Assembly (NCBI RefSeq): GCF_003113895.1
Contig: NZ_BDUD01000001.1
Location: 3,138,756 to 3,202,755 of the forward strand
Direction of reading: 5' to 3'
Length of the DNA stretch: 64,000 nucleotides
DNA from: Nostoc commune NIES-4072
GTDB lineage: Bacteria; Cyanobacteriota; Cyanobacteriia; Cyanobacteriales; Nostocaceae
A program made the translations under genes and the position numbers. Below the pieces are notes generated by a model, which saw only the letters and a program-made list of their open reading frames with translations, was not told the origin of the DNA and made no database searches. Positions 27,995 through 36,277 of the stretch are shown here, in pieces (position 1 is the stretch's first letter; every line of letters starts with the position of its first letter).

Positions 27995-28268
27995 ACTTAC
28001 TCAATAATCAAATTCGGTAAATTTGCAAACTAAAAACATCTAAACAAATCAACCCATAATAACTAACTCTTAATTATCAGTGCTAATTTTTTTAATGTAG
28101 TGTCAACCACAACACTTATAGCAGCATTTTTCTTTCTTTTGGGCAAACTTAGAGATGTTTTACTGAAGTATGGCAATAATAAACTGGATTTGACTAGATA
28201 TATAGATAAATCAACAGTAATTTTTTAGGAAATAGGTAAAACTACTGAAAAATTATCACCTTAAAAAA

Positions 28269-28805
28269 TTAAGATAAGTACTTTCCTAGTACTCGTTCGG
28301 CTAAAGTAGTAAACCCTGGTAAACGACCAGATTTGCCCTGCATCAGGCGCAAAATCAACCAGACACTTACTAAAAAGTAACCCGATGTCAGAAAGCTATT
28401 CAGGATAAAAAGACGTAGCGAAAAAAAATCTGAAGTTGCTGCTCCGGTAGCTAATAATAGATATCCCAACAGCCAAGTAAGCGCCAAAGTAATAGACAGA
28501 CGACTAACAGCAAGTTGTTCCCGACTCCCTTGACCCCGATAGAGAGTCCACAAGGACGGAAAAAAGCCGATAATTGGAATCAAATGTAAAAGTAACTGTG
28601 TTTTGGGCATTGGGCATTGGGCATTGGGCATTGGGCATTGGGCATGGGTTATTCTTGTTCCCTTGTCTCCTTGTCCCCTTGTCCCCTCATCCCCCTCATC
28701 CCCCCACTCCCCACTCCCCACTCCCCACTCCCCATTCTCTTTCGGTTCAAAATTTTTCATTTGGGTTAGTCTAACTCCTAAACTAGAAGGATGAATAAGA
28801 CTCAT
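28269..28805 (-). CDS. Unknown membrane protein with an in-frame heptamer-repeat insert
   Basis: A 178-residue protein with about three membrane helices (about residues 68-84, 97-118 and 132-160); I do not recognise a functional family. The first 18 residues (MSLIHPSSLGVRLTQMKN) and the part from about residue 66 (KTQLLLHLIPIIGFFPSLWT) look like normal coding sequence. Residues about 20-65 are low-complexity ([11 protein letters not shown], then NAQCPMPNAQCPMP) and come entirely from heptamer repeats. The frame stays open through both arrays. Translation might restart at the Met just before KTQLLL. Divergent from the permease gene, start codons 65 bp apart. Confidence 0.72.
   Translation of the reverse strand: MSLIHPSSLGVRLTQMKNFEPKENGEWGVGSGEWGDEGDEGTRGQGDKGTRITHAQCPMPNAQCPMPKTQLLLHLIPIIGFFPSLWTLYRGQGSREQLAVSRLSITLALTWLLGYLLLATGAATSDFFSLRLFILNSFLTSGYFLVSVWLILRLMQGKSGRLPGFTTLAERVLGKYLS
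28605..28740. repeat. Two heptamer arrays inside the membrane-protein gene
   Basis: Five copies of GGGCATT (28605-28645), then CTTGTCCC-type units, then four to five copies of CCCACTC (about 28702-28735). All fall inside a single open frame on the minus strand. Confidence 0.88.
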
Positions 28806-28869
28806 ATAGTTAGAGATAATAATCTGTAAAGAAAGATTTTATTTAGTTCTATCCAGCAATCAGCTTAAA

Positions 28870-30045
28870 ATGCAGACACGCAAGCTACTCGACTGGTGGC
28901 AAACATTTACACCAATAGCGCGAATCGGCGCGATCGCGTTATTCCTGCCGCTACTAGTTCTTAATGGTTGGGCACTTTCGGTATTTTTTAATTATTTCCA
29001 TTCTCTCATAGTCATTTTAGTTGGAGCCTCAGTGCTAGCATTTCTGCTCAACTACCCCGTGAGCTGGATGGAGCATCATGGTGCTAGGCGAGAGCAAGTC
29101 GCTATTTTAGTATTTCTCTTGGCTTTGTCGATTTTATTAGCCTTGGGTGTGACACTTTTTCCATTGGCCCTTACCCAAGCTCAACAACTGGTGGCTCGTT
29201 TACCAGAGTTGATCGACTCTGGACGCTCTCAGTTAATGATATTAAACGGAAAAGCTGAGACTTATGGTTTACCGATTAACCTCGATGCTCTGGTAGTGCA
29301 AATCAACGATCGCGTCAAGGGACAATTGCAAGCGATCGCTGGACAAGTTTTAAATCTGGCAGTTGTTACAGTCACTAGCCTGCTAGATATACTCTTGACG
29401 ATGGTTTTGACTTTCTACCTTTTACAGCATGGGGGTGAACTCTGGGAAAGTTTAGTAGAATGGTTACCCACTAAATTTCGCGATCCTTTTTCCAAAACAG
29501 TCCGCCTAAGCTTTCAAAATTTCTTTATTACCCAGCTAATTTTATCTACCTGTATGGCATCAGCCCTGATTCCTACATTTTTGTGGCTAAAAGTGCCATT
29601 TGGTCTCCTATTTGGCCTAACTATTGGTTTGATGGCTCTTGTCCCCTTTGGCGGTTCTGTAGGTATCGCTCTGACTACACTATTGGTAGCACTGCAAGAT
29701 TTCTCAATGGGTGTGAGAGTCTTGATAGCAGCAGTAATTGTACAGCAAATTCTCGAAAACTTAATTGCCCCCCGAATTTTAGGCAGCTTTACTGGTTTAA
29801 ATCCAGTGTGGATTTTAATTTCAGTCTTGACAGGGGCAAGAATTGGCGGACTCTTGGGTGTAATTGTGGCAGTACCTACAGCTGTTGTGATTAAGACTAC
29901 TTTAAATGCCCTGCGTCTTGGGAGCTTAAGCAGCGAGACAGACGACAGCACCACAGGCGAGATAACTGCATCCATTGCAGCAAACCAATCCTCGAAAGCT
30001 GACGCTAACAACACATTGAGTATTTCTGAAGCGACATTACCTTAA
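28870..30045 (+). CDS. AI-2E/PerM family permease
   Basis: A 391-residue membrane protein of the AI-2E transporter (UPF0118/PerM) superfamily, with about eight helices. N-terminal helices (about 15-35, 37-60, 70-95) precede a long extracytoplasmic or amphipathic segment (about 96-160). The C-terminal helices include the family's LVPFGGSVGIALTTLLVAL and NLIAPRILGSFTGLNPVWIL. Members move small molecules or act as Na+/H+ antiporters; the substrate cannot be assigned. The last 35 residues are Ser/Thr-rich and cytoplasmic. Confidence 0.9.
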   Translation: MQTRKLLDWWQTFTPIARIGAIALFLPLLVLNGWALSVFFNYFHSLIVILVGASVLAFLLNYPVSWMEHHGARREQVAILVFLLALSILLALGVTLFPLALTQAQQLVARLPELIDSGRSQLMILNGKAETYGLPINLDALVVQINDRVKGQLQAIAGQVLNLAVVTVTSLLDILLTMVLTFYLLQHGGELWESLVEWLPTKFRDPFSKTVRLSFQNFFITQLILSTCMASALIPTFLWLKVPFGLLFGLTIGLMALVPFGGSVGIALTTLLVALQDFSMGVRVLIAAVIVQQILENLIAPRILGSFTGLNPVWILISVLTGARIGGLLGVIVAVPTAVVIKTTLNALRLGSLSSETDDSTTGEITASIAANQSSKADANNTLSISEATLP

Positions 30046-30538
30046 GGAGGCAGAAGTCAAAGTCATACCAATTCACAATACTCGCCAAAGGCGAGAAGCA
30101 AGCTACGCAATGGGCAACTCTTAGAGACGCTAAAAGCGAACGCTTCGCTACGCTAACGCAATGACGCTCCTACGTCGCGCGAAACCATGCCGTAAAGCCT
30201 GCGGCATAGCTACGCTTAAGGCGCAGCCTCTCTAAGAGTTGGCTTTACGCTGCGCTAACACAATTAAAAAACTTAGATGCAGCAAGGTTTTCAGGGTTTA
30301 CATCTGCATCAAATTTTCCGTGAAATGGTATCAGAAGGGATTCAAGACTTCATTTGTTGAATAGTTGACACCAGGATTCCTTGAAACCTATCGAAGAGAA
30401 GGAGGCAGCAGAAAACCTCTTCCCTTCATGGTAGAGGTTTGAGCTGACGTATCTTTTGTCGTGCAGTGAATCTCGAAAAGAATGTTTCTAACTTTTTACC
30501 TACAATTCGGCTTGGTTTGTACCTTTCTTCATGTTTCC
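30046..30538. repeat. Intergenic region with a palindromic interspersed repeat
   Basis: Positions about 30075-30245 carry a GC-richer element with outer inverted arms (CAACTCTTAGAGA near 30117 and TCTCTAAGAGTTGG near 30229) and several inner hairpins (GCGAACGCTTCGC, CCGTAAAGCCTGCGG). It has no coding capacity and looks like a nested palindromic repeat. The rest of the region, up to the serpin stop codon, shows nothing I can name; a plus-strand frame at 30482-30679 overlaps the serpin gene and is not credible. Confidence 0.7.
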
Positions 30539-31870
30539 TCATTGTGGGTCAATGATGGAACCCGTAAACAAAACCCTTCCCGTCTGATTATCCCTAATGG
30601 CACAGAAGAAAGGACGATCAACAATCATTCGGAATGGTTCTGGTTCTTCTCTGAAAGCTGTTGCGACTATTGCCACTGAAGTAGCCGCAGCCGCTTCGGT
30701 GCCTTCTTCGTTCACCTCGACAAAAGTTTTATGCTTAACTTCGCTAATGGCAAAATTTTTACCCATGCCGGAAAAATTGGCTTTGTTGCTGAAAGCCTCC
30801 TCCATACCTAGAGCTTTTAAAGCATCATTGAGAGTAACATCATATTCACTTTTAAAGCGGGGTAAGCGAATAAACCCTTTTTGTTTGCTGAACTGAGTCA
30901 TCCATTTATCCCAGTTTTCAACATTCAAGTTTTGATAAAAGGCTTTCAGGTTAGAGTTTTGTTTCGGCAGGAAAATATAAAAGCTAAATTTACCATCTTT
31001 GCCATAAGGTAAACTTACCGCTTGAAACTGTTTGCTTTCATAATATCTATAGTCACCATCTTGTGACATCATTGGGTGTTGTTTTGGTTTGCCAGATATG
31101 GTATAAAAAGGGTATTGAGCAGTTTGACTTTTATCAAATTCTTGGCTCCATTTTCCTTTAAAATAGATGGCATTAATTAAAAATAACACCTGACTTGGCT
31201 CAATTATTTCAATTATCCTATCGATTTTACCATTAGTATTATCTTTTACCCAGTTATTGATAATATTAGGTGCGGCTGGATCTTGAAAATTTAAATTGCT
31301 GACCTTAGCTTTATAGAAATACTGTATTCTTTGGAGAAAGTCTGGCTGAAAGCTAAAATTTTTATTTGCCCAAAGTGAGTTAGCAATATTCAGTTGTACT
31401 TTCGGGTCAGAATTGTTTAAAAGCTGCTTTAATGCCGCCGCGTAAGAAGAGTTGATTTCTGATAGATTCAGCCCTTGTAATTCCAGAGTTTTTGCGATCG
31501 CTAGTTGAGTCGTGCCGCTAGCGCCGTTGTAGGTCATAGCTAAAGCGATCGCAACACTAGAAGGTGAGATAAAAACATTCTTCTGATCCCGATCCTTTTT
31601 CAGAACTTCTGAAAAGAGTTTGAAGCCAAACTTATTGCTAGACTCAACAAGTTTAGTATCAGTCTTGAGTGTTTTTTTTTGCAATGGAGTTTCTGGTTGA
31701 GGTAAACCAGATTGGGCAAGGACACCTTTATTACTATCGACTTGAGAATACCCTAATACACTGCATAAAACAACACTTGCGGCTGCCATAGCATAGCGTC
31801 TGCCCAGGCTAACACCGTAACGTCTTTGCATGAAATTTTCTCTCATACTACTATATTTCTGCGGATTCAT
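30539..31870 (-). CDS. Secreted serpin (serine protease inhibitor)
   Basis: A 443-residue serpin, a suicide inhibitor of serine proteases. A signal peptide covers about residues 15-45 (RYAMAAASVVLCSVLGYSQ), so it is probably exported. Serpin hallmarks are NVFISPSSVAIALAMTYNGA, INNWVKDNTNGKI, LINAIYFKGKWSQEF and the C-terminal FFCAIRDNQTGRVLFTG. The reactive-centre loop starts at about residue 388 with the inhibitory hinge EEGTEAAAAT. Counting from the hinge puts P1 near Thr or Ala in SVAIVATAF, which favours elastase- or subtilisin-like targets. The next gene upstream encodes an exported S8 peptidase, an obvious candidate partner. Inhibition itself is inferred from the hinge. Confidence 0.94.
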   Translation of the reverse strand: MNPQKYSSMRENFMQRRYGVSLGRRYAMAAASVVLCSVLGYSQVDSNKGVLAQSGLPQPETPLQKKTLKTDTKLVESSNKFGFKLFSEVLKKDRDQKNVFISPSSVAIALAMTYNGASGTTQLAIAKTLELQGLNLSEINSSYAAALKQLLNNSDPKVQLNIANSLWANKNFSFQPDFLQRIQYFYKAKVSNLNFQDPAAPNIINNWVKDNTNGKIDRIIEIIEPSQVLFLINAIYFKGKWSQEFDKSQTAQYPFYTISGKPKQHPMMSQDGDYRYYESKQFQAVSLPYGKDGKFSFYIFLPKQNSNLKAFYQNLNVENWDKWMTQFSKQKGFIRLPRFKSEYDVTLNDALKALGMEEAFSNKANFSGMGKNFAISEVKHKTFVEVNEEGTEAAAATSVAIVATAFREEPEPFRMIVDRPFFCAIRDNQTGRVLFTGSIIDPQ

Positions 31871-32305
31871 TTTACCACCTCACTTGCGAAAGATTCCCGA
31901 ACTGTGATCATGGGTGACGCAGACACTGTGTCAATGATTAACTATTGCATTTGCTCCAATAGAAAAATGGGACTGTTACAGAAACTGTAACAGCAAGTTA
32001 TTAGCTCAGAGGAATTGAACACAACTTATTAGAGTTGCTAATTCCTAATTGAGGCGGCAATACAGACGAATTATAAAAAATCTCGATTCTTAGGAATTTT
32101 CCTATTTATCTATAAAAGTATTGTAGACTACTTAATTACGAAATAACCAGCGCTCTTGATTTTTAAAGATAAAATCAGGCTTTTTAGTTCACAAAATACC
32201 AAATTTTTGTAGGGACGCACGGCTGTGCTACCCTACAGGGAAGTGTTATTTAAATAAATGAAAAACGCTCTAAATTTACACAGATAAAAGTTGTGTTACC
32301 TTGTT
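31871..32305. other. Intergenic region between serpin and S8 peptidase
   Basis: 435 AT-rich bases. The only structure I see is a palindromic repeat at about 32207-32238 (TGTAGGGACGCACGG with a mirrored CCCTACA), a common intergenic repeat type. It presumably also contains the serpin promoter. Confidence 0.5.
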
Positions 32306-33901
32306 TCAATTGATCGGTACACTCCACCAAGCTAAACCATAGGGTTGAGTCACTTCATTTAACTTTTGACGAAACTGGACGCGGATTTTGTAATTGCCAG
32401 CAGCAGCAACGGGGCAGAAAATATGTTCTATACTATCGATTTGGCTGATTGAGGAGCAAACAGCACCAGCATCTGAATTTTGAGCATTAGCTTTTACTAA
32501 GTATAGGTCGAGATTATTCAAACCGCGATCGCGGAAATTTTCACCTACGTCATATTGCTGGTTTTTATTTTTATCGTTGAGTTCTACCAATCGATCCCAA
32601 CTCAGAGTAACAGCAACAAAACTCCCCTGTTTTAACGGTTTTGCTAATATATAGTCAACAGACGTTCCAGCATTGACTGTGCGATAATCCCAACCAATGG
32701 CAGGTACAGTTGTTGATGGCTGCCATTGACCACTACTAAGTTGCTGATAAGCGCGAAATACATTTAAATGGCCCGCTCCCATTTGGGCATCCAAGGGAAT
32801 TTTTGGATCTTTATAAGCATCAGAATCTAGCCAACTTTGATTTTTTTTATCAATTAGTGTCCGGCTCATTCCTAACAGCAAGCCATCACCGCTATCTTGG
32901 ATTTTGTCTGCTGAATTCAGCAATACAGCTTTCATTACTTGATGATGGCGAGCATCAATGCTCCAGTGTGGTTGTTTTGTTCGTATCTGTCGGTCAGCAA
33001 ATTCTTGCAACAGAGCAACACTAGCCGTAACTTGAGGCGCTGCAAAACTAGTACCTGTAACCTTGTTTGCTTTGCCATCTGGATTGAGCAAAGGAATGTT
33101 ATTCCCCGGAGCAACTAAACCGATAGCACGACGGTCATCAAGATTAAATTCCTTTCCAGCTAGCCTTCCGCTCACTCCTTGGTTAGCACCCGCCAGATTA
33201 GCCACATCTACTTTGTTAAAAACTCCTCCTCGGCGAGATGAAAAAGCCACGTTTATTCCGTTAAAATTATCTGTAGGAATAGGAATACCGCCCTTACCTT
33301 GATTGCCTGCGATCGCATACAAAACATCATGAACGCGACTAGACCAGTCAACACATAAAGTGAGTAAAGCATTGCCGTCTAAAGTAGCCTCCGGTCGAGG
33401 ATCGCGGGTCAGAGGTTCACCAAAGCTAAAGTTAATTGCCCGGACATCGCCACCATTTTGTAAGGCTATGTGCTGGGCTGATAAGCACTCTTCTGGCTGA
33501 CCCATACTTTTAGTGGAACCCACCGCAGACGAATACAGTCGCGCTCCCGGAGCAACTCCCGGCAAAGCTTTGTCTTGACTCACCATCATCCCAGCAACAT
33601 TGTAAGCGTGGGGGTCAACACCACTATTTGATTTAGCTGGGCCATTGCGTAAGAACACGGCGGCTAAAGAAATGGCGCGATTTTTAGACACCGCCTTATC
33701 CCACCCAAACATTCCAGGCCGGCCAATTTCCACTTGACCAATAGCAATCTTACGACCGATTAAATTATAAGGAGCTTGGTGTAGCCTCAGAGCGTCAATG
33801 CCATTAGTTCCTAGAGCAGATTCTAAAGCCGAAGCAATTACCGGCGCACTCAGACAAGAAGCACTTAATCCCCAAATTATCCAGGTTAGTTTTTTAGTCA
33901 T
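32306..33901 (-). CDS. Exported S8 (subtilisin-like) peptidase with an altered triad
   Basis: A 531-residue protein with a signal peptide (about 1-25). The S8 fold is visible: catalytic Ser285 in GTSFAAP, oxyanion Asn200 in AIAGNQG, and His98 in DPHAYNVAGMM at the place of HGTHVAG. At the Asp position the sequence is IAIGQVEIGRPG, with Glu58 where Asp is usual. The His-loop is also not canonical. The C-terminal 130 residues form a beta-rich (P-domain-like) region. It may be an active Glu-containing variant or an inactive member. A secreted serpin gene follows on the same strand. Confidence 0.85.
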   Translation of the reverse strand: MTKKLTWIIWGLSASCLSAPVIASALESALGTNGIDALRLHQAPYNLIGRKIAIGQVEIGRPGMFGWDKAVSKNRAISLAAVFLRNGPAKSNSGVDPHAYNVAGMMVSQDKALPGVAPGARLYSSAVGSTKSMGQPEECLSAQHIALQNGGDVRAINFSFGEPLTRDPRPEATLDGNALLTLCVDWSSRVHDVLYAIAGNQGKGGIPIPTDNFNGINVAFSSRRGGVFNKVDVANLAGANQGVSGRLAGKEFNLDDRRAIGLVAPGNNIPLLNPDGKANKVTGTSFAAPQVTASVALLQEFADRQIRTKQPHWSIDARHHQVMKAVLLNSADKIQDSGDGLLLGMSRTLIDKKNQSWLDSDAYKDPKIPLDAQMGAGHLNVFRAYQQLSSGQWQPSTTVPAIGWDYRTVNAGTSVDYILAKPLKQGSFVAVTLSWDRLVELNDKNKNQQYDVGENFRDRGLNNLDLYLVKANAQNSDAGAVCSSISQIDSIEHIFCPVAAAGNYKIRVQFRQKLNEVTQPYGLAWWSVPIN

Positions 33902-33945
33902 TTGTTATTTAGTCATTGGTCATTAGTCATTAGTCATTGGTCAAG
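33902..33945. repeat. TTAGTCA heptamer tract upstream of the S8 peptidase gene
   Basis: Five copies of the TTAGTCA/TTGGTCA unit lie directly before the S8 start codon, where its promoter and ribosome site would be expected. Confidence 0.7.
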
Positions 33946-34090
33946 AGTTAGAAGTTATTATTCTCCCTCATCTTCCCGACTCCCTACTCTCCACTCCCTA
34001 CTCCCAAAAAATCGGGGATCAAAATTATAAGTCTTGCTCAATGTTTTGTTACAATGCTTACAGACGAGGACGCTTAAAAACCCACTAGCC

Positions 34091-34798
34091 ATGACCCAAA
34101 ACCTATCTCAAAAACCCATTGTCATTTCTCCATCTATCCTATCAGCCGATTTTAGTCGTCTGGGTGATGAAATTCGCGCCGTAGACGCGGCTGGAGCCGA
34201 TTGGATTCATGTTGATGTCATGGACGGTCGTTTTGTACCTAATATTACAATAGGCCCTCTGATTGTGGAGGCGATTCGTCCGGTTACGACCAAGACACTG
34301 GATGTCCACTTGATGATTGTGGAGCCAGAAAAGTATGTAGAAGGATTTGCTAAGGCGGGTGCTGATATTATCTCTGTACACTGCGAGCATAATGCTTCGC
34401 CACACCTGCACCGCACCTTGGGACAAATTAAAGAGCTTGGTAAGAAAGCTGGAGTTGTACTTAATCCTGGTAGCCCTCTAGAGCTAATTGAATACGTTCT
34501 AGATTTGTGCGATTTAGTACTGATTATGAGCGTCAACCCTGGTTTTGGTGGTCAAAGCTTTATCCCTGGTGTATTACCCAAAATCCGCAAGCTGCGTCAA
34601 ATGTGTGATGAACGCGGTCTTGACCCTTGGATTGAAGTGGATGGAGGACTCAAGGCAAATAATACCTGGCAAGTTTTAGAAGCGGGAGCTAATGCAATTG
34701 TCGCTGGTTCAGCTGTATTTAATGCTAAAGATTATGCTGAGGCTATTACATCAATTCGCAACAGCAAGCGTCCTACTCCAGAATTAGCCAAGGTTTAA
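34091..34798 (+). CDS. rpe: Ribulose-phosphate 3-epimerase
   Basis: This enzyme interconverts ribulose 5-phosphate and xylulose 5-phosphate in the Calvin and pentose phosphate cycles. The 235-residue protein from the ATG at 34091 is a TIM barrel with the family motifs [33 protein letters not shown] (metal-binding His and Asp), VHLMI and [12 protein letters not shown], then WIEVDGGL. An in-frame start at 34034 would add 19 residues not seen in homologues. A strong terminator follows 28 bp after the stop. Confidence 0.97.
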   Translation: MTQNLSQKPIVISPSILSADFSRLGDEIRAVDAAGADWIHVDVMDGRFVPNITIGPLIVEAIRPVTTKTLDVHLMIVEPEKYVEGFAKAGADIISVHCEHNASPHLHRTLGQIKELGKKAGVVLNPGSPLELIEYVLDLCDLVLIMSVNPGFGGQSFIPGVLPKIRKLRQMCDERGLDPWIEVDGGLKANNTWQVLEAGANAIVAGSAVFNAKDYAEAITSIRNSKRPTPELAKV

Positions 34799-34825
34799 TT
34801 CATTTTTGGATTAACCATTCTCTAC

Positions 34826-34862
34826 AAAAAATAGGGTGGGCAAATTGCTCACCCTATTTTTA
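34826..34862 (+). terminator. Rho-independent terminator of rpe
   Basis: Stem ATAGGGTG/CACCCTAT (34831-34838 with 34850-34857) closes over a GC-rich inner stem and is followed by TTTTTA; an A-run precedes it, so it could work in both directions. Confidence 0.9.
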
Positions 34863-35584
34863 TTTAGACATAAAAAACTGGAAGCTATTCAAGTTTTGAA
34901 CTTCCAGTAGTTGTTATATAAATTGAAAATTTAGAAACCAGAGATAATCCAGGTTGGGAGGACTAGGATTACAATAGTCGAAAGAGAAGCATATAGACCT
35001 ACTAGTTTTACCAGCCACGACAACGATTTTACCGTAACTTTTCTGTTTCCGTTCCTGTTATTGGTGTTAAGCGTTTGCTTTATTTAACTAAAGCAACACC
35101 AACCACAGGATAGAAAGTTTTATTAGCATTACTCCCATCGTCTGCAGTCGATGAAAGCTGTGTAAAATTTGGATTGGGGGAATCCACCTCCCCAAATTCT
35201 CTTTGCTGAGACTTCCTCAGAAAAAGAACCACCAGTAGCAACGGTTATATCGTTGGTCTTGGTATAGGAGTTATTCACTCCATGAAATGCTGACTACTTT
35301 TGTAATAAATTTGATTGATTTCATAGTCAGAACTAATCATTGATTTTATTTATTAAAATTAACCTGTTTGCCGCTAATCACCTCTATTTTAATTTAAGTT
35401 TTAGTTGTTATTAGTTTACCAATATCCTCAGTATATATTTGCCATTTTGGCACATTTCTGCAAAAAAATATTAATTTAATTACTACTATAGAAAACCTAC
35501 CATGCTAAAAATCTTAAATTAGCATAGTAGGTTCTCAGACAATCAATCAACTCTAGGGCAGAATCTGTGGATTCCAAATTGTTT
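34863..35584. other. Gene-poor region with a second hairpin and decayed minus-strand coding
   Basis: A second hairpin (ACTGGAAG 34878-34885 with CTTCCAGT 34901-34908) follows the rpe terminator. On the minus strand 34931-35023 is a 30-codon frame (TTG start) for a one-helix peptide, MSWLVKLVGLYAS then LPTWIISGF, of unknown status. On the same strand 35080-35289 reads as coding with one frameshift: NDITVATGGSFSEEVSAK in one frame, then SPNPNFTQLSSTADDGSNAN and FYPVVGVALVK in another. This is a remnant of a gene I cannot name. The rest is AT-rich. Confidence 0.4.
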
Positions 35585-35923
35585 TTAATTCACTCCACAG
35601 CGCTTCAAGGAAATATCTTGGCTGCTTTCTGGTTTTTGCTTTCCAACTACCTCAAGATAATTAGGTCTTGAATCTTTCAGCATTTTTATATTTTCACTTT
35701 GCTGTTGTTTTGTTCTATTGGTTTGAGAATTTTCTTTGAGCAAGCGATTGTAGGTACGGTATGGAATGTAATGGAGAGGATTATAACCAGCAAAACGTAG
35801 CATTAAAACACATGCCCAAGAGTACTTTCCAGCAATAATTGCTTCAACTACTTTGTCAAATTGTTGAGCCTTGACTGTTGTATCTAAGTTACTACTAATA
35901 CCAGCAATGTCTTGATTCATCAT
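35585..35923 (-). CDS. HetP-family protein
   Basis: HetP and its paralogues control commitment of filament cells to heterocyst formation in Anabaena. This 112-residue protein has the family core FDKVVEAIIAGKYSWACVL, MLRFAGYNPLHYIPYRTYNR, LLKENSQ, and a later YLEVVGKQ. It is shorter than HetP itself (about 160 residues) and lacks its long acidic tail, so it is a paralogue rather than HetP proper. It stands alone on the minus strand in AT-rich DNA. This is the clearest single marker that the organism is heterocystous. Confidence 0.88.
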   Translation of the reverse strand: MMNQDIAGISSNLDTTVKAQQFDKVVEAIIAGKYSWACVLMLRFAGYNPLHYIPYRTYNRLLKENSQTNRTKQQQSENIKMLKDSRPNYLEVVGKQKPESSQDISLKRCGVN

Positions 35924-36049
35924 AGTGTTTAGTTATCTTGAATGAAGTAAACTAGTTAAAATTCTGCGATTGTTAGTGTTTCAATTGAGGGTTACAAACG
36001 CACTAACTTTTTGTAGCTGTTAAATCGCTTTCAGGTAATTATCAGCAAT

Positions 36050-36277
36050 TTACCAGTGTTGGATGTTGACGAAGGATAAAAATCTATCAATCAACAAAGG
36101 CGAACATAATTTTCCTAAACTCTGATTGACTCTCGTAGCTTTGAATGGTAAAAATACATGTTTAAGCTTTACCTTGGCGCTATTGAGCATTTTAGTAATT
36201 TTGGCTGATAACTCCCCTAGTAAACTAGTTTTGGCAAGAGCTAGCTCGTAGTAAGGATACAAATTATATAGATTCAT
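36050..36277 (-). CDS. Possible small protein of unknown function
   Basis: A 75-residue frame upstream of the hetP-like gene with the same orientation. The sequence (MNLYNLYPYYELALAKTSLL, then KMLNSAKVKLKHVF) is basic and shows no motif I recognise. Codon use is AT-rich like the surroundings. It could be a chance frame. Confidence 0.25.
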   Translation of the reverse strand: MNLYNLYPYYELALAKTSLLGELSAKITKMLNSAKVKLKHVFLPFKATRVNQSLGKLCSPLLIDRFLSFVNIQHW

